In this document: positions 1 through 8,934 of the stretch, one piece after another | Layout: every line of letters starts with the position of its first letter | Position numbering within the stretch: position 1 is the stretch's first letter | Source of the DNA: Sulfitobacter sp. W027 | GTDB taxonomy: Bacteria; Pseudomonadota; Alphaproteobacteria; Rhodobacterales; Rhodobacteraceae | Direction of reading: 5' to 3' | Assembly: GCF_025143985.1 (NCBI RefSeq) | Contig: NZ_CP083564.1 | Span: 1,489,501 to 1,553,500, forward strand | Length of the DNA stretch: 64,000 nucleotides | Translations under genes and position numbers: made by a program | The notes under the pieces: model-generated | What the model saw: the letters and a program-made list of their open reading frames with translations, nothing else | Databases searched by the model: none | What the model was told of the DNA's origin: nothing

Positions 1-92
1 ATCAGCTTCTTCTTGATGAAATCCCAGATGATCCGGGTCATCTCATCGCCGTCGAGTTCGACGATGGGGTTTTCTACCTTAATCTTCGACAT
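1..92 (-). CDS. icd: NADP-dependent isocitrate dehydrogenase, N-terminal fragment (runs off left edge)
   Basis: Only the first 30 codons are in the window. They read as the N-terminus of NADP-type isocitrate dehydrogenase, beginning [20 protein letters not shown] and continuing with [11 protein letters not shown]. This enzyme converts isocitrate to 2-oxoglutarate in the TCA cycle and makes NADPH in the cytoplasm. The ATG is preceded by an AAAGGA ribosome site. A perfect palindrome lies about 70 bp upstream. The call rests on recognising the conserved N-terminal segment; the catalytic part is outside the window. Confidence 0.88.
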   Translation of the reverse strand, partial: MSKIKVENPIVELDGDEMTRIIWDFIKKKL

Positions 93-162
93 GACGAATT
101 CCTTTGGTTGAGGATGCATTTGCCCGTGCTTTAGCCCATTCGGGGCCAGAGAGGAAGATCGT

Positions 163-174
163 ATACCATGGTAT
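163..174. promoter_or_regulatory. Perfect 12-bp palindrome upstream of icd
   Basis: ATACCATGGTAT is a perfect inverted repeat in the short gap between the icd start and the stop of the HD-domain gene. It resembles a repressor or activator half-site pair. No regulator is assigned, and a chance palindrome remains possible. Confidence 0.3.
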
Positions 175-188
175 GCCGAAGGTCGCGC

Positions 189-773
189 CTAGGCGCCGAC
201 CCCGGCGAAAAAGCTGCTGATGCGGGCGCGGGCGTAGGCCCAAAGGGCAGGGGCGCCAATGGCGATTTTGCTGCCCACCTTCTCTTCGATCTGCGCCTCT
301 GAGACATTGTAGTCGGTCCAACTGCCACCGCCCGAGGCGAGGTTCTGCATGGGCGGCTGGAATCGATCGAGCGATTTGGCAAAGCGCGCTGAGGGGCTTT
401 CGGCGGCTTCAAACTCTTCCCAAATCTCGCGCAGGTCATCGCGCAGATCGGGGGGTAGCAAGCCAAAGATCCGGTCGGCGGCGATTTGTTCCTGCGCTTC
501 CATATCGGCAGCGTCGTAGTCGCCAAAGATCGGATTGTCGCCGGCGTCGATCTCAACAAGGTCGTGCAGGATCAGCATTTTAATGACGCGGTTGATGTCC
601 ACCCCCGGCCCGGCCTGATCGGCCAGTACCAGCGCATAAAGGGTCAGGTGCCATGAGTGTTCGGCAGAATTCTCCGCCCGGCTAGCATCGCACAGGGTGG
701 TGCCGCGCAGGATGGTCTTGAGCTTATCGGCCTCGTTCAGAAAGGCGATCTGCTGGTCGAGCCGCTCGGTCAT
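189..773 (-). CDS. HD-domain phosphohydrolase (YfbR-like 5'-deoxynucleotidase family)
   Basis: This 194-residue protein has an HD-superfamily metal site: His in EHSWH (about residue 39) followed by an HD pair in LILHDLVEIDAGD (about residues 69-78). The family hydrolyses phosphate from small substrates such as 5'-deoxyribonucleotides; the true substrate here is unknown. It is the last gene of a three-gene minus-strand unit, and its start overlaps the stop of the 78-residue gene by four bases, which implies translational coupling. The length suits a stand-alone HD hydrolase. The family call is firm but the activity is inferred. Confidence 0.8.
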   Translation of the reverse strand: MTERLDQQIAFLNEADKLKTILRGTTLCDASRAENSAEHSWHLTLYALVLADQAGPGVDINRVIKMLILHDLVEIDAGDNPIFGDYDAADMEAQEQIAADRIFGLLPPDLRDDLREIWEEFEAAESPSARFAKSLDRFQPPMQNLASGGGSWTDYNVSEAQIEEKVGSKIAIGAPALWAYARARISSFFAGVGA

Positions 774-1006
774 GCGCCTGCCTTGCCACGATGTTCGCGT
801 AACTTGCGAGCGAGAAAGCCGCGCGCCTTGTCATTGGCCATCCGCGTACGGATGGCCGTCAAAAAGGCTTCTTCGAGCGTTTGCGACGAGGCGCCAAGCA
901 CCTCGCCGACTTCCATAAACAGCCGTTCTTCACCGGTCTCGGCCTGCACAGCGAGACATTCCTCGGCAAGCTTATTGGCCAGTTCGATAACGACCGCATC
1001 CGCCAT
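770..1006 (-). CDS. Conserved small protein, function unknown
   Basis: This 78-residue soluble, largely helical protein (MADAVVIELANKLAEE...) has an arginine/lysine-rich C-terminus. It overlaps both neighbours by four bases (ATGA-type junctions), so it is almost certainly translated as the middle gene of an operon with the hydrolase and the HD protein. No catalytic motif, membrane segment or signal peptide is visible. I do not recognise the family. Confidence 0.7.
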   Translation of the reverse strand: MADAVVIELANKLAEECLAVQAETGEERLFMEVGEVLGASSQTLEEAFLTAIRTRMANDKARGFLARKLREHRGKAGA

Positions 1007-1659
1007 CAGCGCGTGGATTCCGTCAGACGGCGTTTCACATAGTCACTGGTCGAGGTGATCAACGTGTCCATATGCGGCTCTTCAAAGAAGTGCCCGGCGC
1101 CTTCGACTTCCTGATGGGTGATCGTGATGCCTTTTTGCTCATGCAGCTTGCTGACCAGATTGGTCGTGTCCGCAGGCGGCGCCACGCGGTCGGCAGTGCC
1201 GTTGATGACCAGACCTGAGGCCGGGCAGGGGGCGAGGAACGAAAAGTCGTACATATTCGCGGGCGGCGAGACCGAGATGAAGCCGGTGATCTCAGGCCGG
1301 CGCATCAGCAGTTGCATGCCGATCCATGCGCCGAAGGAAAAACCAGCAACCCAGCAATGCTTGGAGTTGTTGTTCATCGACTGCAAGTAATCAAGCGCCG
1401 AAGCCGCGTCGGACAATTCGCCGATGCCTTGGTCGTATTCACCCTGGCTGCGGCCTACGCCGCGGAAGTTAAAGCGCAACACGGTGAAACCCATGTTGTA
1501 GAACGCATAGTGCAGGTTATAGACAACCTTGTGATTCATCGTGCCGCCGAACTGTGGATGCGGATGCAGCACGATGGCAATCGGGGCGTCACGTTCTTTT
1601 TGGGGGTGGTAGCGGCCTTCAAGGCGGCCTTCGGGTCCGGGAAAAATAACCTCGGGCAT
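1006..1659 (-). CDS. Alpha/beta hydrolase, short-chain esterase-like
   Basis: This protein of about 217 residues has the alpha/beta-hydrolase layout: HPHPQFGGTMNHKVV near the N-terminus, a nucleophile elbow GFSFGAWIG with serine in G-x-S-x-G, an Asp in INGTADRVAPP and a His in GAGHFFEE, together a plausible Ser-Asp-His triad. This compact family acts on small acyl or ester substrates in the cytoplasm; the substrate is unknown. I chose the ATG at 1659 because AGGGACACCC lies just before it, whereas the longer frame would need a TTG at 1683. It heads the three-gene operon and is divergent from iscR. Confidence 0.8.
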   Translation of the reverse strand: MPEVIFPGPEGRLEGRYHPQKERDAPIAIVLHPHPQFGGTMNHKVVYNLHYAFYNMGFTVLRFNFRGVGRSQGEYDQGIGELSDAASALDYLQSMNNNSKHCWVAGFSFGAWIGMQLLMRRPEITGFISVSPPANMYDFSFLAPCPASGLVINGTADRVAPPADTTNLVSKLHEQKGITITHQEVEGAGHFFEEPHMDTLITSTSDYVKRRLTESTR

Positions 1660-1721
1660 GGGTGTCCCTGTCTGGGGGTTCAAAGATCGCCGCGAATAGT
1701 TGACGAATTCGCTAGGCCACC

Positions 1722-1736
1722 TTAGAACGGTTCTAA
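1722..1736. promoter_or_regulatory. Candidate IscR operator (Iron-Rhodo-box-like palindrome) upstream of iscR
   Basis: TTAGAA-CGG-TTCTAA is an inverted repeat with 6-bp arms and a 3-bp spacer, about 95 bp before the iscR ATG in the divergent region. It resembles the palindromic iron-responsive motif attributed to IscR in Rhodobacterales, and iscR autoregulation is usual. Binding is inferred from the pattern and position only. Confidence 0.5.
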
Positions 1737-1831
1737 TCTGGTTCCGCGCAGTCTCGCGTGGATCAGTCTTTGGACTTAGGCATTTAAGCCGCCCACGTCA
1801 ATCATATGGCACGGCGAATGAGGGTAAGACG

Positions 1832-2293
1832 ATGAAGCTATCTACCAAAGGGCGCTATGCCATGGTCGCTTTGGCCGATATTGCCCTCCAACCTGAGGGC
1901 TCTCTCGTATCGCTGGGCGACATTGCAGAGCGGCAGTCGGTTTCTTTGCCCTATCTGGAACAGCTCTTTGTCAAATTACGCCGGGCCGAGCTGGTGAGCT
2001 CTGTGCGCGGCCCCGGTGGGGGCTACCGTTTGGCGCGCTCCCCTGTGGATATCCGCGTGGTGGATGTGCTGGCGGCGGTGGATGAGACGGTGGACGCGAT
2101 GCATAAGGGCGCGGGTGCGTCCGGCGGGCTCTCGGGCAGCCGGGCGCAATCGCTGACCAATCGGCTATGGCAGGGGCTGAGCGCGCATGTCTATGTCTTT
2201 TTGCACCAGACCCGGCTGTCGGACGTGGTAGAAAACGAACTTGCCCCATGCCCCGCGGTGCCGAACCTTTTTGCTGTGGTGGACGACGCGTGA
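1832..2293 (+). CDS. iscR: Rrf2-family regulator IscR (Rhodobacterales type)
   Basis: This 153-residue Rrf2-family winged-helix regulator begins MKLSTKGRYAMVALADIA and carries the DNA-reading wing RGPGGGYRLARSP near residue 60. It heads the suf operon and is expected to sense Fe-S cluster supply and repress the operon. The three cysteines that bind the [2Fe-2S] cluster in E. coli IscR are absent: that stretch reads HKGAGASGG, and the only cysteine is Cys140. This fits the unusual IscR known from Rhodobacter sphaeroides. The ATG at 1832 gives the canonical family start; an in-frame codon at 1700 would add an unrelated leader. Confidence 0.9.
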   Translation: MKLSTKGRYAMVALADIALQPEGSLVSLGDIAERQSVSLPYLEQLFVKLRRAELVSSVRGPGGGYRLARSPVDIRVVDVLAAVDETVDAMHKGAGASGGLSGSRAQSLTNRLWQGLSAHVYVFLHQTRLSDVVENELAPCPAVPNLFAVVDDA

Positions 2294-3384
2294 GAACCTA
2301 TCTCGACCATAACGCCACCACGCCGTTGCGGCCCGAGGCGCGCGTGGCGATGATTGCGGCGATGGATTTGCCCGGTAATCCGTCTTCGGTGCATGCCGAA
2401 GGGCGGGCGGCCAAGGCGGTGGTCGAGCGTGCGCGCGCGCAGGTGGCGGAGTTGGTCGGATGTGATCCGGTGGATGTGATCTTTACCTCCGGTGCCACGG
2501 AGGCGGCGGCACTTGCCGCGTCTCTGGGCGCGCGTGTTGTGACGTCTGCGGTGGAACATGACGCGGTCTTGTCCTGGGGGCAGGCAGAGCGGTTAAACGT
2601 GGATGCGACTGGCATTTGGGACGGTGATCTGAGCGCCGTTGAGGATGCGGAGGTCGTCGCCCTGCAAGCCGCCAACAGTGAAACCGGCGTTTTGCAAAAG
2701 ACCATGCCTTTGGCGCAGCAGTGCTGGGCGATGGACAAAACACCCTTCGTGCTGGTCGATGCCGTACAGGCGCTTGGTAAGACGCGGTTCAAGATGGCCA
2801 CCTCCGGCGCGGATTTTATCCTTGTTTCGGCCCATAAACTCGGCGGGCCGAAAGGCATCGGCGCATTGATTGTCAAGCGGGGCATAGATGTGGCGGCGCA
2901 GCTGCGTGGGGGCGGGCAGGAAATGGGCCGCCGCTCTGGCACCGAAAATATCCCCGGAATCGCGGGCTTTGGTGCCGCGGCCGAAGCTGCAGTGGCGGAT
3001 GTGGCCGCGGGGCGGTGGGAAGAGGTAGCTGAACGGCGCGATTTGCTGGAAGCAACCCTTGCAGATGCTTCAAGTCTGACTATTTTTGTAGGGAAAGATG
3101 TGCCGCGCCTGCCCAACACGTCTTGCATCATCACGCCCGGCTGGAAAGGCGAGACTCAGGTGATGCAGATGGACCTTGCAGGTTTTGCCATTTCAGCCGG
3201 GTCGGCCTGCTCCAGCGGCAAGGTGCGCGCCAGTGCCGTATTGCGCGCCATGGGCTTTGATGAAACACAGGCCGCCAGCGCGATCCGGGTGTCGCTGGGT
3301 CTGAACACCACCCGGGAAGATGTCTTGCGGTTCGCGTCGAGCTGGATCGCAAAAATGAAAAAGCACGAAACGCGGGCCGCCTGA
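2290..3384 (+). CDS. iscS: Cysteine desulfurase, IscS/NifS-type (class I)
   Basis: This 364-residue PLP enzyme releases sulfur from cysteine for Fe-S assembly. The PLP lysine lies in [10 protein letters not shown] and the catalytic cysteine in the short loop [10 protein letters not shown]; the N-terminal [14 protein letters not shown] is diagnostic of class I IscS/NifS enzymes. The chosen start is GTG at 2290, overlapping the iscR stop by four bases. It is shorter than E. coli IscS (about 404 residues). A second desulfurase, sufS, lies at the end of the same operon, so the two may divide roles. Confidence 0.88.
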   Translation: MRTYLDHNATTPLRPEARVAMIAAMDLPGNPSSVHAEGRAAKAVVERARAQVAELVGCDPVDVIFTSGATEAAALAASLGARVVTSAVEHDAVLSWGQAERLNVDATGIWDGDLSAVEDAEVVALQAANSETGVLQKTMPLAQQCWAMDKTPFVLVDAVQALGKTRFKMATSGADFILVSAHKLGGPKGIGALIVKRGIDVAAQLRGGGQEMGRRSGTENIPGIAGFGAAAEAAVADVAAGRWEEVAERRDLLEATLADASSLTIFVGKDVPRLPNTSCIITPGWKGETQVMQMDLAGFAISAGSACSSGKVRASAVLRAMGFDETQAASAIRVSLGLNTTREDVLRFASSWIAKMKKHETRAA

Positions 3385-3410
3385 GCGCCCCCACGGAAAG
3401 GAACGAGACC

Positions 3411-4943
3411 TTGGATAATGTGACCCTGAAAGAAAAAGATGGCGTCAAGGAAGGCGTCGACCAGGAGACCGTGGACGCCGTGCGCGAAGTTGGCGGCAAA
3501 TACAAATACGGCTGGTCCACGGATATTGAGATGGATTACGCCCCGATGGGGCTGAACCCCGATATCGTGCGTCTGATCTCGGAGAAGAACGAAGAACCCG
3601 AGTGGATGACCGAGTGGCGTCTGGCGGCCTATGACCGCTGGCTGACCAAGAAAGAGCCCGATTGGGCGATGGTCGATTACCCCGAGATCGACTTCCAGAA
3701 GCAGTATTACTATGCCCGGCCCAAGAGCATGGCGGTCAAGCCGAAATCGCTCGATGACGTCGATCCGAAGTTGCTTGATACCTACAAGAAGCTGGGCATC
3801 CCGCTGAAGGAACAGATGATCCTTGCCGGTGTCGAGGGCGCCGAAGATGCACCTGCCGAGGGCCGCAAAGTGGCTGTGGATGCGGTGTTCGATTCCGTTT
3901 CCGTTGGCACAACCTTCCAAGAGGAACTGAAGAAGGCCGGCGTGATCTTCTGCTCGATTTCGGAAGCGATCCGCGAATACCCCGATCTGGTGAAGAAGTA
4001 CCTTGGCTCGGTCGTGCCGGTTTCGGACAACTTCTACGCCACGCTGAACTCCGCCGTTTTCTCCGACGGGTCCTTTGTCTACGTCCCGCCGGGCGTGCGC
4101 TGCCCGATGGAACTGTCGACCTATTTCCGCATCAACGCCGAAAACACCGGCCAGTTTGAGCGGACGCTGATCATCGCGGACAAGGGCTCTTACGTGAGCT
4201 ACCTCGAAGGCTGCACCGCGCCTCAGCGGGACGAGAGCCAGCTTCACGCGGCCGTCGTCGAGATCATCATCGAAGAAGACGCCGAAGTGAAATACTCCAC
4301 CGTTCAGAACTGGTATCCCGGTGATGAAAACGGCAAGGGCGGCATCTATAACTTCGTGACCAAACGCGCCGATTGTCGGGGCGACCGGGCCAAGGTGATG
4401 TGGACGCAGGTCGAGACCGGCTCTGCCGTGACGTGGAAATACCCCTCCTGCATCCTGCGCGGTGACGACAGCCAGGGCGAGTTCTACTCCATCGCCATCG
4501 CCAACAACATGCAGCAGGCCGACACCGGCACTAAGATGATCCACCTTGGCAAGCGCACCAAGTCGCGCATCGTGTCCAAGGGCATCTCGGCGGGCAAGGC
4601 GCAGAACACCTACCGGGGCCTCGTTTCGATGCACCCTAAGGCCAAGGAATCGCGCAACTATACCCAGTGTGACAGTCTGTTGATCGGCTCGGAATGTGGG
4701 GCGCATACCGTGCCTTACATCGAGGTCAAGAACAACTCGAGCCGCGTGGAGCATGAGGCGACGACCTCCAAGGTGGACGACGACCAAATGTTCTACTGCC
4801 GCTCGCGTGGCATGGACGAGGAAGAGGCCGTCGCCCTCGTAGTGAACGGGTTCTGCAAGGACGTGCTGCAAGCGCTCCCCATGGAGTTCGCCATGGAGGC
4901 ACAGGCGCTTGTAGCGATCTCGCTCGAAGGCTCCGTCGGCTGA
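3411..4943 (+). CDS. sufB: Fe-S cluster scaffold subunit SufB
   Basis: This 510-residue SufB forms the SufBCD scaffold on which Fe-S clusters are built in the cytosol. Typical segments are present, including [40 protein letters not shown] and the C-terminal [19 protein letters not shown]. Translation appears to start at TTG 3411, since the frame contains no earlier ATG and GGAAAGGAACG precedes it. It is 26 bp after the desulfurase gene and its stop overlaps the next start. Confidence 0.95.
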   Translation: MDNVTLKEKDGVKEGVDQETVDAVREVGGKYKYGWSTDIEMDYAPMGLNPDIVRLISEKNEEPEWMTEWRLAAYDRWLTKKEPDWAMVDYPEIDFQKQYYYARPKSMAVKPKSLDDVDPKLLDTYKKLGIPLKEQMILAGVEGAEDAPAEGRKVAVDAVFDSVSVGTTFQEELKKAGVIFCSISEAIREYPDLVKKYLGSVVPVSDNFYATLNSAVFSDGSFVYVPPGVRCPMELSTYFRINAENTGQFERTLIIADKGSYVSYLEGCTAPQRDESQLHAAVVEIIIEEDAEVKYSTVQNWYPGDENGKGGIYNFVTKRADCRGDRAKVMWTQVETGSAVTWKYPSCILRGDDSQGEFYSIAIANNMQQADTGTKMIHLGKRTKSRIVSKGISAGKAQNTYRGLVSMHPKAKESRNYTQCDSLLIGSECGAHTVPYIEVKNNSSRVEHEATTSKVDDDQMFYCRSRGMDEEEAVALVVNGFCKDVLQALPMEFAMEAQALVAISLEGSVG

Positions 4944-5749
4944 TGAGCCTTGATGCGGCGCATACTCCCCTCCGCCTGCACTGGTGGAAGGCGCAGCCGA
5001 ACTTCGGCGATGCGCTGAGCCCGCTGATCCTGAGCCATGTCTCAGGGCGGCGGGTGGTGCATGCGTCGGTGGATGAGGCCGAGGTCTTTGCGCTTGGGTC
5101 GCTCCTACAGATCGTGCGGCGCAATTTTGATACGCCGCGCGAAGGGGCAAAGCCTGTGATCTGGGGGAGCGGCTTGCTGCGGCCCCCGGGCGGGCGCGGA
5201 TTTTTGAAGAACGTCGAGGTTGCGCTGCTGCGCGGGCCGGTGACCGCGGCGCTGCTGGGGATCGAGACCGATGCCTTTGGCGATCCGGGGCTGCTGGTGA
5301 ACGAGGTGTTGCCCAGCGACGCGCCACGCGCCGACAAGATCGGCATCGTGCCGCATCACACGCTGGCGGATGACCCGGAGCTTCTGGACCTCGTGGCCTC
5401 GGACAGCGCCTATGTGCTGATCGATCCGCGTGACCCCGCCGAGCAGGTCTGCGCCGCCATCGCCTCCTGCGCCCATGTCTTTGCCTCCTCCCTGCACGGG
5501 CTGATCACGGCGGATGCCTATGGCGTGGCGAACACCTGGGTTGCGCCCGAAGGACAGGGCCGTCTCAAGTTCCACGACTATGCTGCTTCTGTAGGCCGTT
5601 CCATGCGCGCACCGCTTGCTGTGAGCGACATCGCCAACGCTCCAAAACCCGACGCGCCGCTTTCCTATGAGGACGGCATCAATGCCTGCCGCGCAGCGCT
5701 GGTGGACAGCTTTCCCGCCGCGCTCTGCGCCCGTCAGGGGGCGGCATGA
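4943..5749 (+). CDS. Polysaccharide pyruvyltransferase-family protein inside the suf operon
   Basis: This 268-residue protein resembles the polysaccharide pyruvyltransferase (CsaB/WcaK-like) fold: an N-terminal WWKAQPNFGDALSPLIL, then RGPVTAALLGIETDAFGDPGLLV and a C-terminal HVFASSLHGLITADAYGVANTWV with the conserved SxHG motif. Family members transfer pyruvate ketals to surface sugars, which has no clear link to Fe-S assembly. It overlaps sufB by one base (TGATGA junction), so it is cotranscribed and probably coupled. As I recall, related Rhodobacterales have an unassigned gene at this position. The role is unknown. Confidence 0.72.
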   Translation: MSLDAAHTPLRLHWWKAQPNFGDALSPLILSHVSGRRVVHASVDEAEVFALGSLLQIVRRNFDTPREGAKPVIWGSGLLRPPGGRGFLKNVEVALLRGPVTAALLGIETDAFGDPGLLVNEVLPSDAPRADKIGIVPHHTLADDPELLDLVASDSAYVLIDPRDPAEQVCAAIASCAHVFASSLHGLITADAYGVANTWVAPEGQGRLKFHDYAASVGRSMRAPLAVSDIANAPKPDAPLSYEDGINACRAALVDSFPAALCARQGAA

Positions 5750-5760
5750 ACTTTAACACG

Positions 5761-5776
5761 CAGGGGCAAGCCCCTG
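5761..5776. other. Small hairpin in the gap before sufC
   Basis: CAGGGG-CAAG-CCCCTG forms a 6-bp stem with a four-base loop in the 84-bp gap between the pyruvyltransferase-like gene and sufC. No U-run follows, so it is more likely an mRNA processing or stability element, or incidental, than a terminator. Confidence 0.35.
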
Positions 5777-5833
5777 TTCAAAAACCGAAATAATGACAAT
5801 TGCGGCGCGACGTGGCGCCAGAAGGAGACCGAA

Positions 5834-6589
5834 ATGCTGAGCATCAAAAACCTGCACGTGAAACTGGAAGAAGAGGACAAGCAGATCCTCAAAGGCGTCG
5901 ATCTGGAAGTCGAAGCCGGCAAGGTGCATGCCATCATGGGGCCGAACGGCTCGGGCAAGTCCACGCTGAGCTATGTGCTGTCGGGCAAAGACGGCTACGA
6001 AGTCACCGAAGGCTCCGCCACGCTCGAAGGCAATGACCTGTTGGAACTGGAACCAGAAGAGCGCGCTGCAGCGGGCCTCTTCCTTGCTTTCCAGTATCCG
6101 GTCGAAATCCCCGGCGTCGGTAACATGACCTTCCTGCGCACCGCGGTAAACGCTCAGCGCAAGGCCCGCGGCGAAGAGGAAATGTCGGCGGCTGACTTCC
6201 TCAAGGTGATCCGCGCCAAGGCGAAGGACCTTAAGATCGACGCCGACATGCTCAAGCGCCCTGTCAACATGGGCTTCTCGGGTGGTGAGAAAAAGCGCAA
6301 CGAAATCCTGCAGATGGCGATGCTTGAACCAAAGATGTGCATCTTGGACGAAACCGACTCCGGTCTTGATGTGGACGCGATGAAATTGGTCGCCGAGGGC
6401 GTCAACGCATTGCGTACCGAAGGCCGTGGCTTCCTCGTGATCACCCACTACCAGCGCCTGCTGGACCATATCAAGCCAGACGTCGTGCACATCATGTCCG
6501 ACGGCCGCATTATCAAGACCGGCGGACCCGAGCTGGCGCTTGAAGTCGAAAACAACGGTTACGCCGACATCCTCTCCGAGGTGGTGTAA
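5834..6589 (+). CDS. sufC: Fe-S assembly ATPase SufC
   Basis: This 251-residue ABC-type ATPase drives the SufBCD scaffold. The Walker A motif GPNGSGKST is near residue 38, the ABC signature is the SufC-type FSGGEKKRNE, Walker B is CILDETDSGLDVDA, and the switch His is in VITHYQRLLDHI. The length is standard. AAGGAGACCGAA precedes the ATG. Its stop overlaps the sufD start by one base. Confidence 0.96.
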   Translation: MLSIKNLHVKLEEEDKQILKGVDLEVEAGKVHAIMGPNGSGKSTLSYVLSGKDGYEVTEGSATLEGNDLLELEPEERAAAGLFLAFQYPVEIPGVGNMTFLRTAVNAQRKARGEEEMSAADFLKVIRAKAKDLKIDADMLKRPVNMGFSGGEKKRNEILQMAMLEPKMCILDETDSGLDVDAMKLVAEGVNALRTEGRGFLVITHYQRLLDHIKPDVVHIMSDGRIIKTGGPELALEVENNGYADILSEVV

Positions 6590-7869
6590 TGGCCGAAGCG
6601 AAACTGCAAGAAACCGCAACCGAAGCGATGATCGCGTCGCTGAGCATGCCACAGGGTGGCTGGGCGCAGACGGCGCGTGAAGACGCGCTGGCGCGGGTCC
6701 GGTCCATGGGCCTGCCACAGCGCCGTGATGAATATTGGAAGTTCACCCGCCCGGATACGCTGACACAGGCCGAGGCACTGCCTGCCGCAGTTTTCGACCA
6801 CGGCGATGCGCCGTTGTTTGACAGCACCGACCGTCTGAGGATTGTCTTCGTCGATGGCGTGTTCGACGCGGAAGCCTCCGATGACCTTTCGCTGGAAGGA
6901 GTAAAGATCGAGCGTTTGGCCGAATCCAATACCGATCTGCACTGGGCGCGCGACCTCTATGGGACGCTGGAAAAGAACGGCCAGACCCCGGTCGCACGGC
7001 CCCTCGCGGCGCTGAACACAGCCTTCGCCACGGATGGTGTGTTGATCCATGTCACCGGCAGCCCAAGCAAACCGATCAATCTGGTTTATCAACACAAATC
7101 AGAGACTTCTGACGCGATGTTGCATCATTTGGTAAAGCTCGACGCCGGGGCCGAAGTGACCCTATTGGAAAACGGCCCCGCCGCTGCACGCTTCAACACA
7201 GTGATGGAAGTTGAGGTGGCCGACACCGCGCGCTTCCACCACGTCCGCGCACAGGGCCGCGACCATGAACGCCGTGCGGCGACGCATCTGTTTACCCGCC
7301 TCGGCACCGAATCCCTGTTCAAGAGCTTCACCGTCACTGTCAACGGCGCGATGACGCGCAATGAATGCGTGATCGAACTGACCGGCGATGATGCCTCGGC
7401 CCATGTGGCGGGTGCCTGTGTCGGCGATGGTGATTTCCACCACGATGATACGGTTTTCATCACCCATGACGCGGTGAACTGCGAGAGCCGTCAGGTCTAT
7501 AAGAAGGTGCTGCGCAACGGCGCAACCGGCGTGTTCCAAGGCAAGATCCTCGTCAAAGAAGGCGCGCAGAAGACCGATGGCTACCAGATCAGCCAGTCGC
7601 TGCTGCTGGATGGCGACAGCCAGTTCCTCGCCAAGCCGGAGCTCGAAATCTACGCTGACGACGTGGCCTGCTCGCATGGGTCCACATCGGGCGCGATCGA
7701 CGAGGAGGCGTTGTTTTATCTGCGCGCGAGGGGTGTGTCGCACAACGAGGCCACCGACCTTCTGACCCTCGCTTTCCTCGCCGAAGCGGTTGAGGAGATC
7801 GAAGCCGAGGGTCTGCGCGAGGAGATCAACGGGCGTCTCAGCTCGTGGTTGGAGCGTCGTAGCAGCTGA
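6589..7869 (+). CDS. sufD: Fe-S assembly subunit SufD
   Basis: This 426-residue SufD is a SufB paralogue that pairs with SufB and SufC. The C-terminal beta-helix block DGYQISQSLLLDGDSQFLAKPELEIYADDVACSHGSTSGAIDEEALFYLRARG is diagnostic, here cited by its segments ending near residue 385. The start overlaps the sufC stop by one base and the stop overlaps the next gene by one base, so expression is tightly coupled. Confidence 0.94.
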   Translation: MAEAKLQETATEAMIASLSMPQGGWAQTAREDALARVRSMGLPQRRDEYWKFTRPDTLTQAEALPAAVFDHGDAPLFDSTDRLRIVFVDGVFDAEASDDLSLEGVKIERLAESNTDLHWARDLYGTLEKNGQTPVARPLAALNTAFATDGVLIHVTGSPSKPINLVYQHKSETSDAMLHHLVKLDAGAEVTLLENGPAAARFNTVMEVEVADTARFHHVRAQGRDHERRAATHLFTRLGTESLFKSFTVTVNGAMTRNECVIELTGDDASAHVAGACVGDGDFHHDDTVFITHDAVNCESRQVYKKVLRNGATGVFQGKILVKEGAQKTDGYQISQSLLLDGDSQFLAKPELEIYADDVACSHGSTSGAIDEEALFYLRARGVSHNEATDLLTLAFLAEAVEEIEAEGLREEINGRLSSWLERRSS

Positions 7870-8351
7870 TGGCTGTGACCAGCGATATCGTGGCGACCTA
7901 TCGCGGCCCCGGCAAAGTGATGTCGGGGCTGCTGGCGCAAGGCCGCAACGAAGTGCGCTTGCTGATGTTCGCGCTGATGGCGGGGCTGCTGATTTTCGTG
8001 GCCCTGTCTCCGTACCAGGCGCGTGCGGCGCATCTTGATCCCGAAGGCCCACTCTCGGTCCGGCAGTATTGGAGCGCGTTCTTCTGGATCTTCTTGATGC
8101 CGCTGCTGCTCTACGGCTTTGCCGCGATGATCTGGGCGATCAGCCGCATCGCGGGGCAGCGGCTCACCGGCTATGCGGTGCGGTTGACCTTGGTTTGGTC
8201 GCTCCTCGCCTCGTCGCCGATCCTGCTGCTGCTGGGCCTTTCGCTTGGCTTCATCGGGCCGGGCCTTCAGGCCCAGATCGTGGGGCTGGTCTGGTTGGCG
8301 GTGTTTTTCTGGTTCTGGGTTTCGGGCCTCCTTGCGGCGCAGCGGGGTTGA
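7869..8351 (+). CDS. Polytopic membrane protein in the suf operon, unknown function
   Basis: This 160-residue protein has about four hydrophobic spans (near residues 30-50, 68-90, 102-124 and 132-155) and a short N-terminal cytoplasmic stretch, so it is an inner-membrane protein. It starts on the sufD stop (TGATG) and is followed one base later by a YIP1-type gene. No catalytic motif is seen. It pairs with the next gene by position and similar topology and may form a membrane partner of it; its role in Fe-S assembly is unproven. Confidence 0.75.
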   Translation: MAVTSDIVATYRGPGKVMSGLLAQGRNEVRLLMFALMAGLLIFVALSPYQARAAHLDPEGPLSVRQYWSAFFWIFLMPLLLYGFAAMIWAISRIAGQRLTGYAVRLTLVWSLLASSPILLLLGLSLGFIGPGLQAQIVGLVWLAVFFWFWVSGLLAAQRG

Positions 8352-8352
8352 G

Positions 8353-8931
8353 ATGAACAGTGAAACCTTGATCCCGCTGGTGCAGACTACGCTGCGCGCC
8401 CCCCGCGCGGCGGCCCAGCATATCGCTGCTCTGCCTTTGGGGCGTGAGGTAATCTGGACCGCGCTTGCTTTGGTGGCGGCGCTTAACGCGCTGGTGATTT
8501 CTGCCATGTTCGCCATTGCGCCGCCGGCCATGGCCTTGCCCGGCTATTTCCAATCGCCCCTGATCCTCTTTGCGCTGCTGGTGGGGCTGATGCTGCTTTA
8601 TGTCCATGCGTTGTCTTGGGTTGGCCGGGCGATGGGCGGGCAGGGCGCGGTCGAGCCGCTCTTGGCCGCTGTTGTGTGGCTACAAGCGCTGCGGCTTTGC
8701 GCGCAACTGGGGATCTTGCTGCTGACATTGGCATTGCCGCCTGTCGCGCTGCTGGCCTCTTTCGTTGTTACTTTTTGGGGTCTTTGGATCTTGCTGAATT
8801 TCGTGGCCGAACTGCTGCATCTGCCGGGGCTGTTGCATGCCGCCGCCGTGCTGGCGGGGGCCGCGCTTGGGGTCTTGCTGGGTCTTGGCCTCTTGCTGTC
8901 TTTGATCGGGCTCACTGCCCAAGGAGTTTAA
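8353..8931 (+). CDS. YIP1-family membrane protein in the suf operon
   Basis: This 192-residue integral membrane protein has five or so hydrophobic segments and the YIP1-like opening LIPLVQTTLRAPRAAAQHIAAL. I took the ATG at 8353, directly after the previous stop, rather than an upstream in-frame codon inside the preceding gene. It sits four bases before sufS. YIP1 proteins in bacteria have no settled function; the fixed location in a suf operon is the only clue here. Confidence 0.78.
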   Translation: MNSETLIPLVQTTLRAPRAAAQHIAALPLGREVIWTALALVAALNALVISAMFAIAPPAMALPGYFQSPLILFALLVGLMLLYVHALSWVGRAMGGQGAVEPLLAAVVWLQALRLCAQLGILLLTLALPPVALLASFVVTFWGLWILLNFVAELLHLPGLLHAAAVLAGAALGVLLGLGLLLSLIGLTAQGV

Positions 8932-8934
8932 GTC

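Noticed and set aside
3156..5327. Very long open frame on the minus strand across sufB (about 720 codons).
   Set aside because: It is antisense to the well-supported sufB and pyruvyltransferase-like genes; its translation is Arg/Pro/His-rich without domain character, the usual shadow in high-GC DNA.
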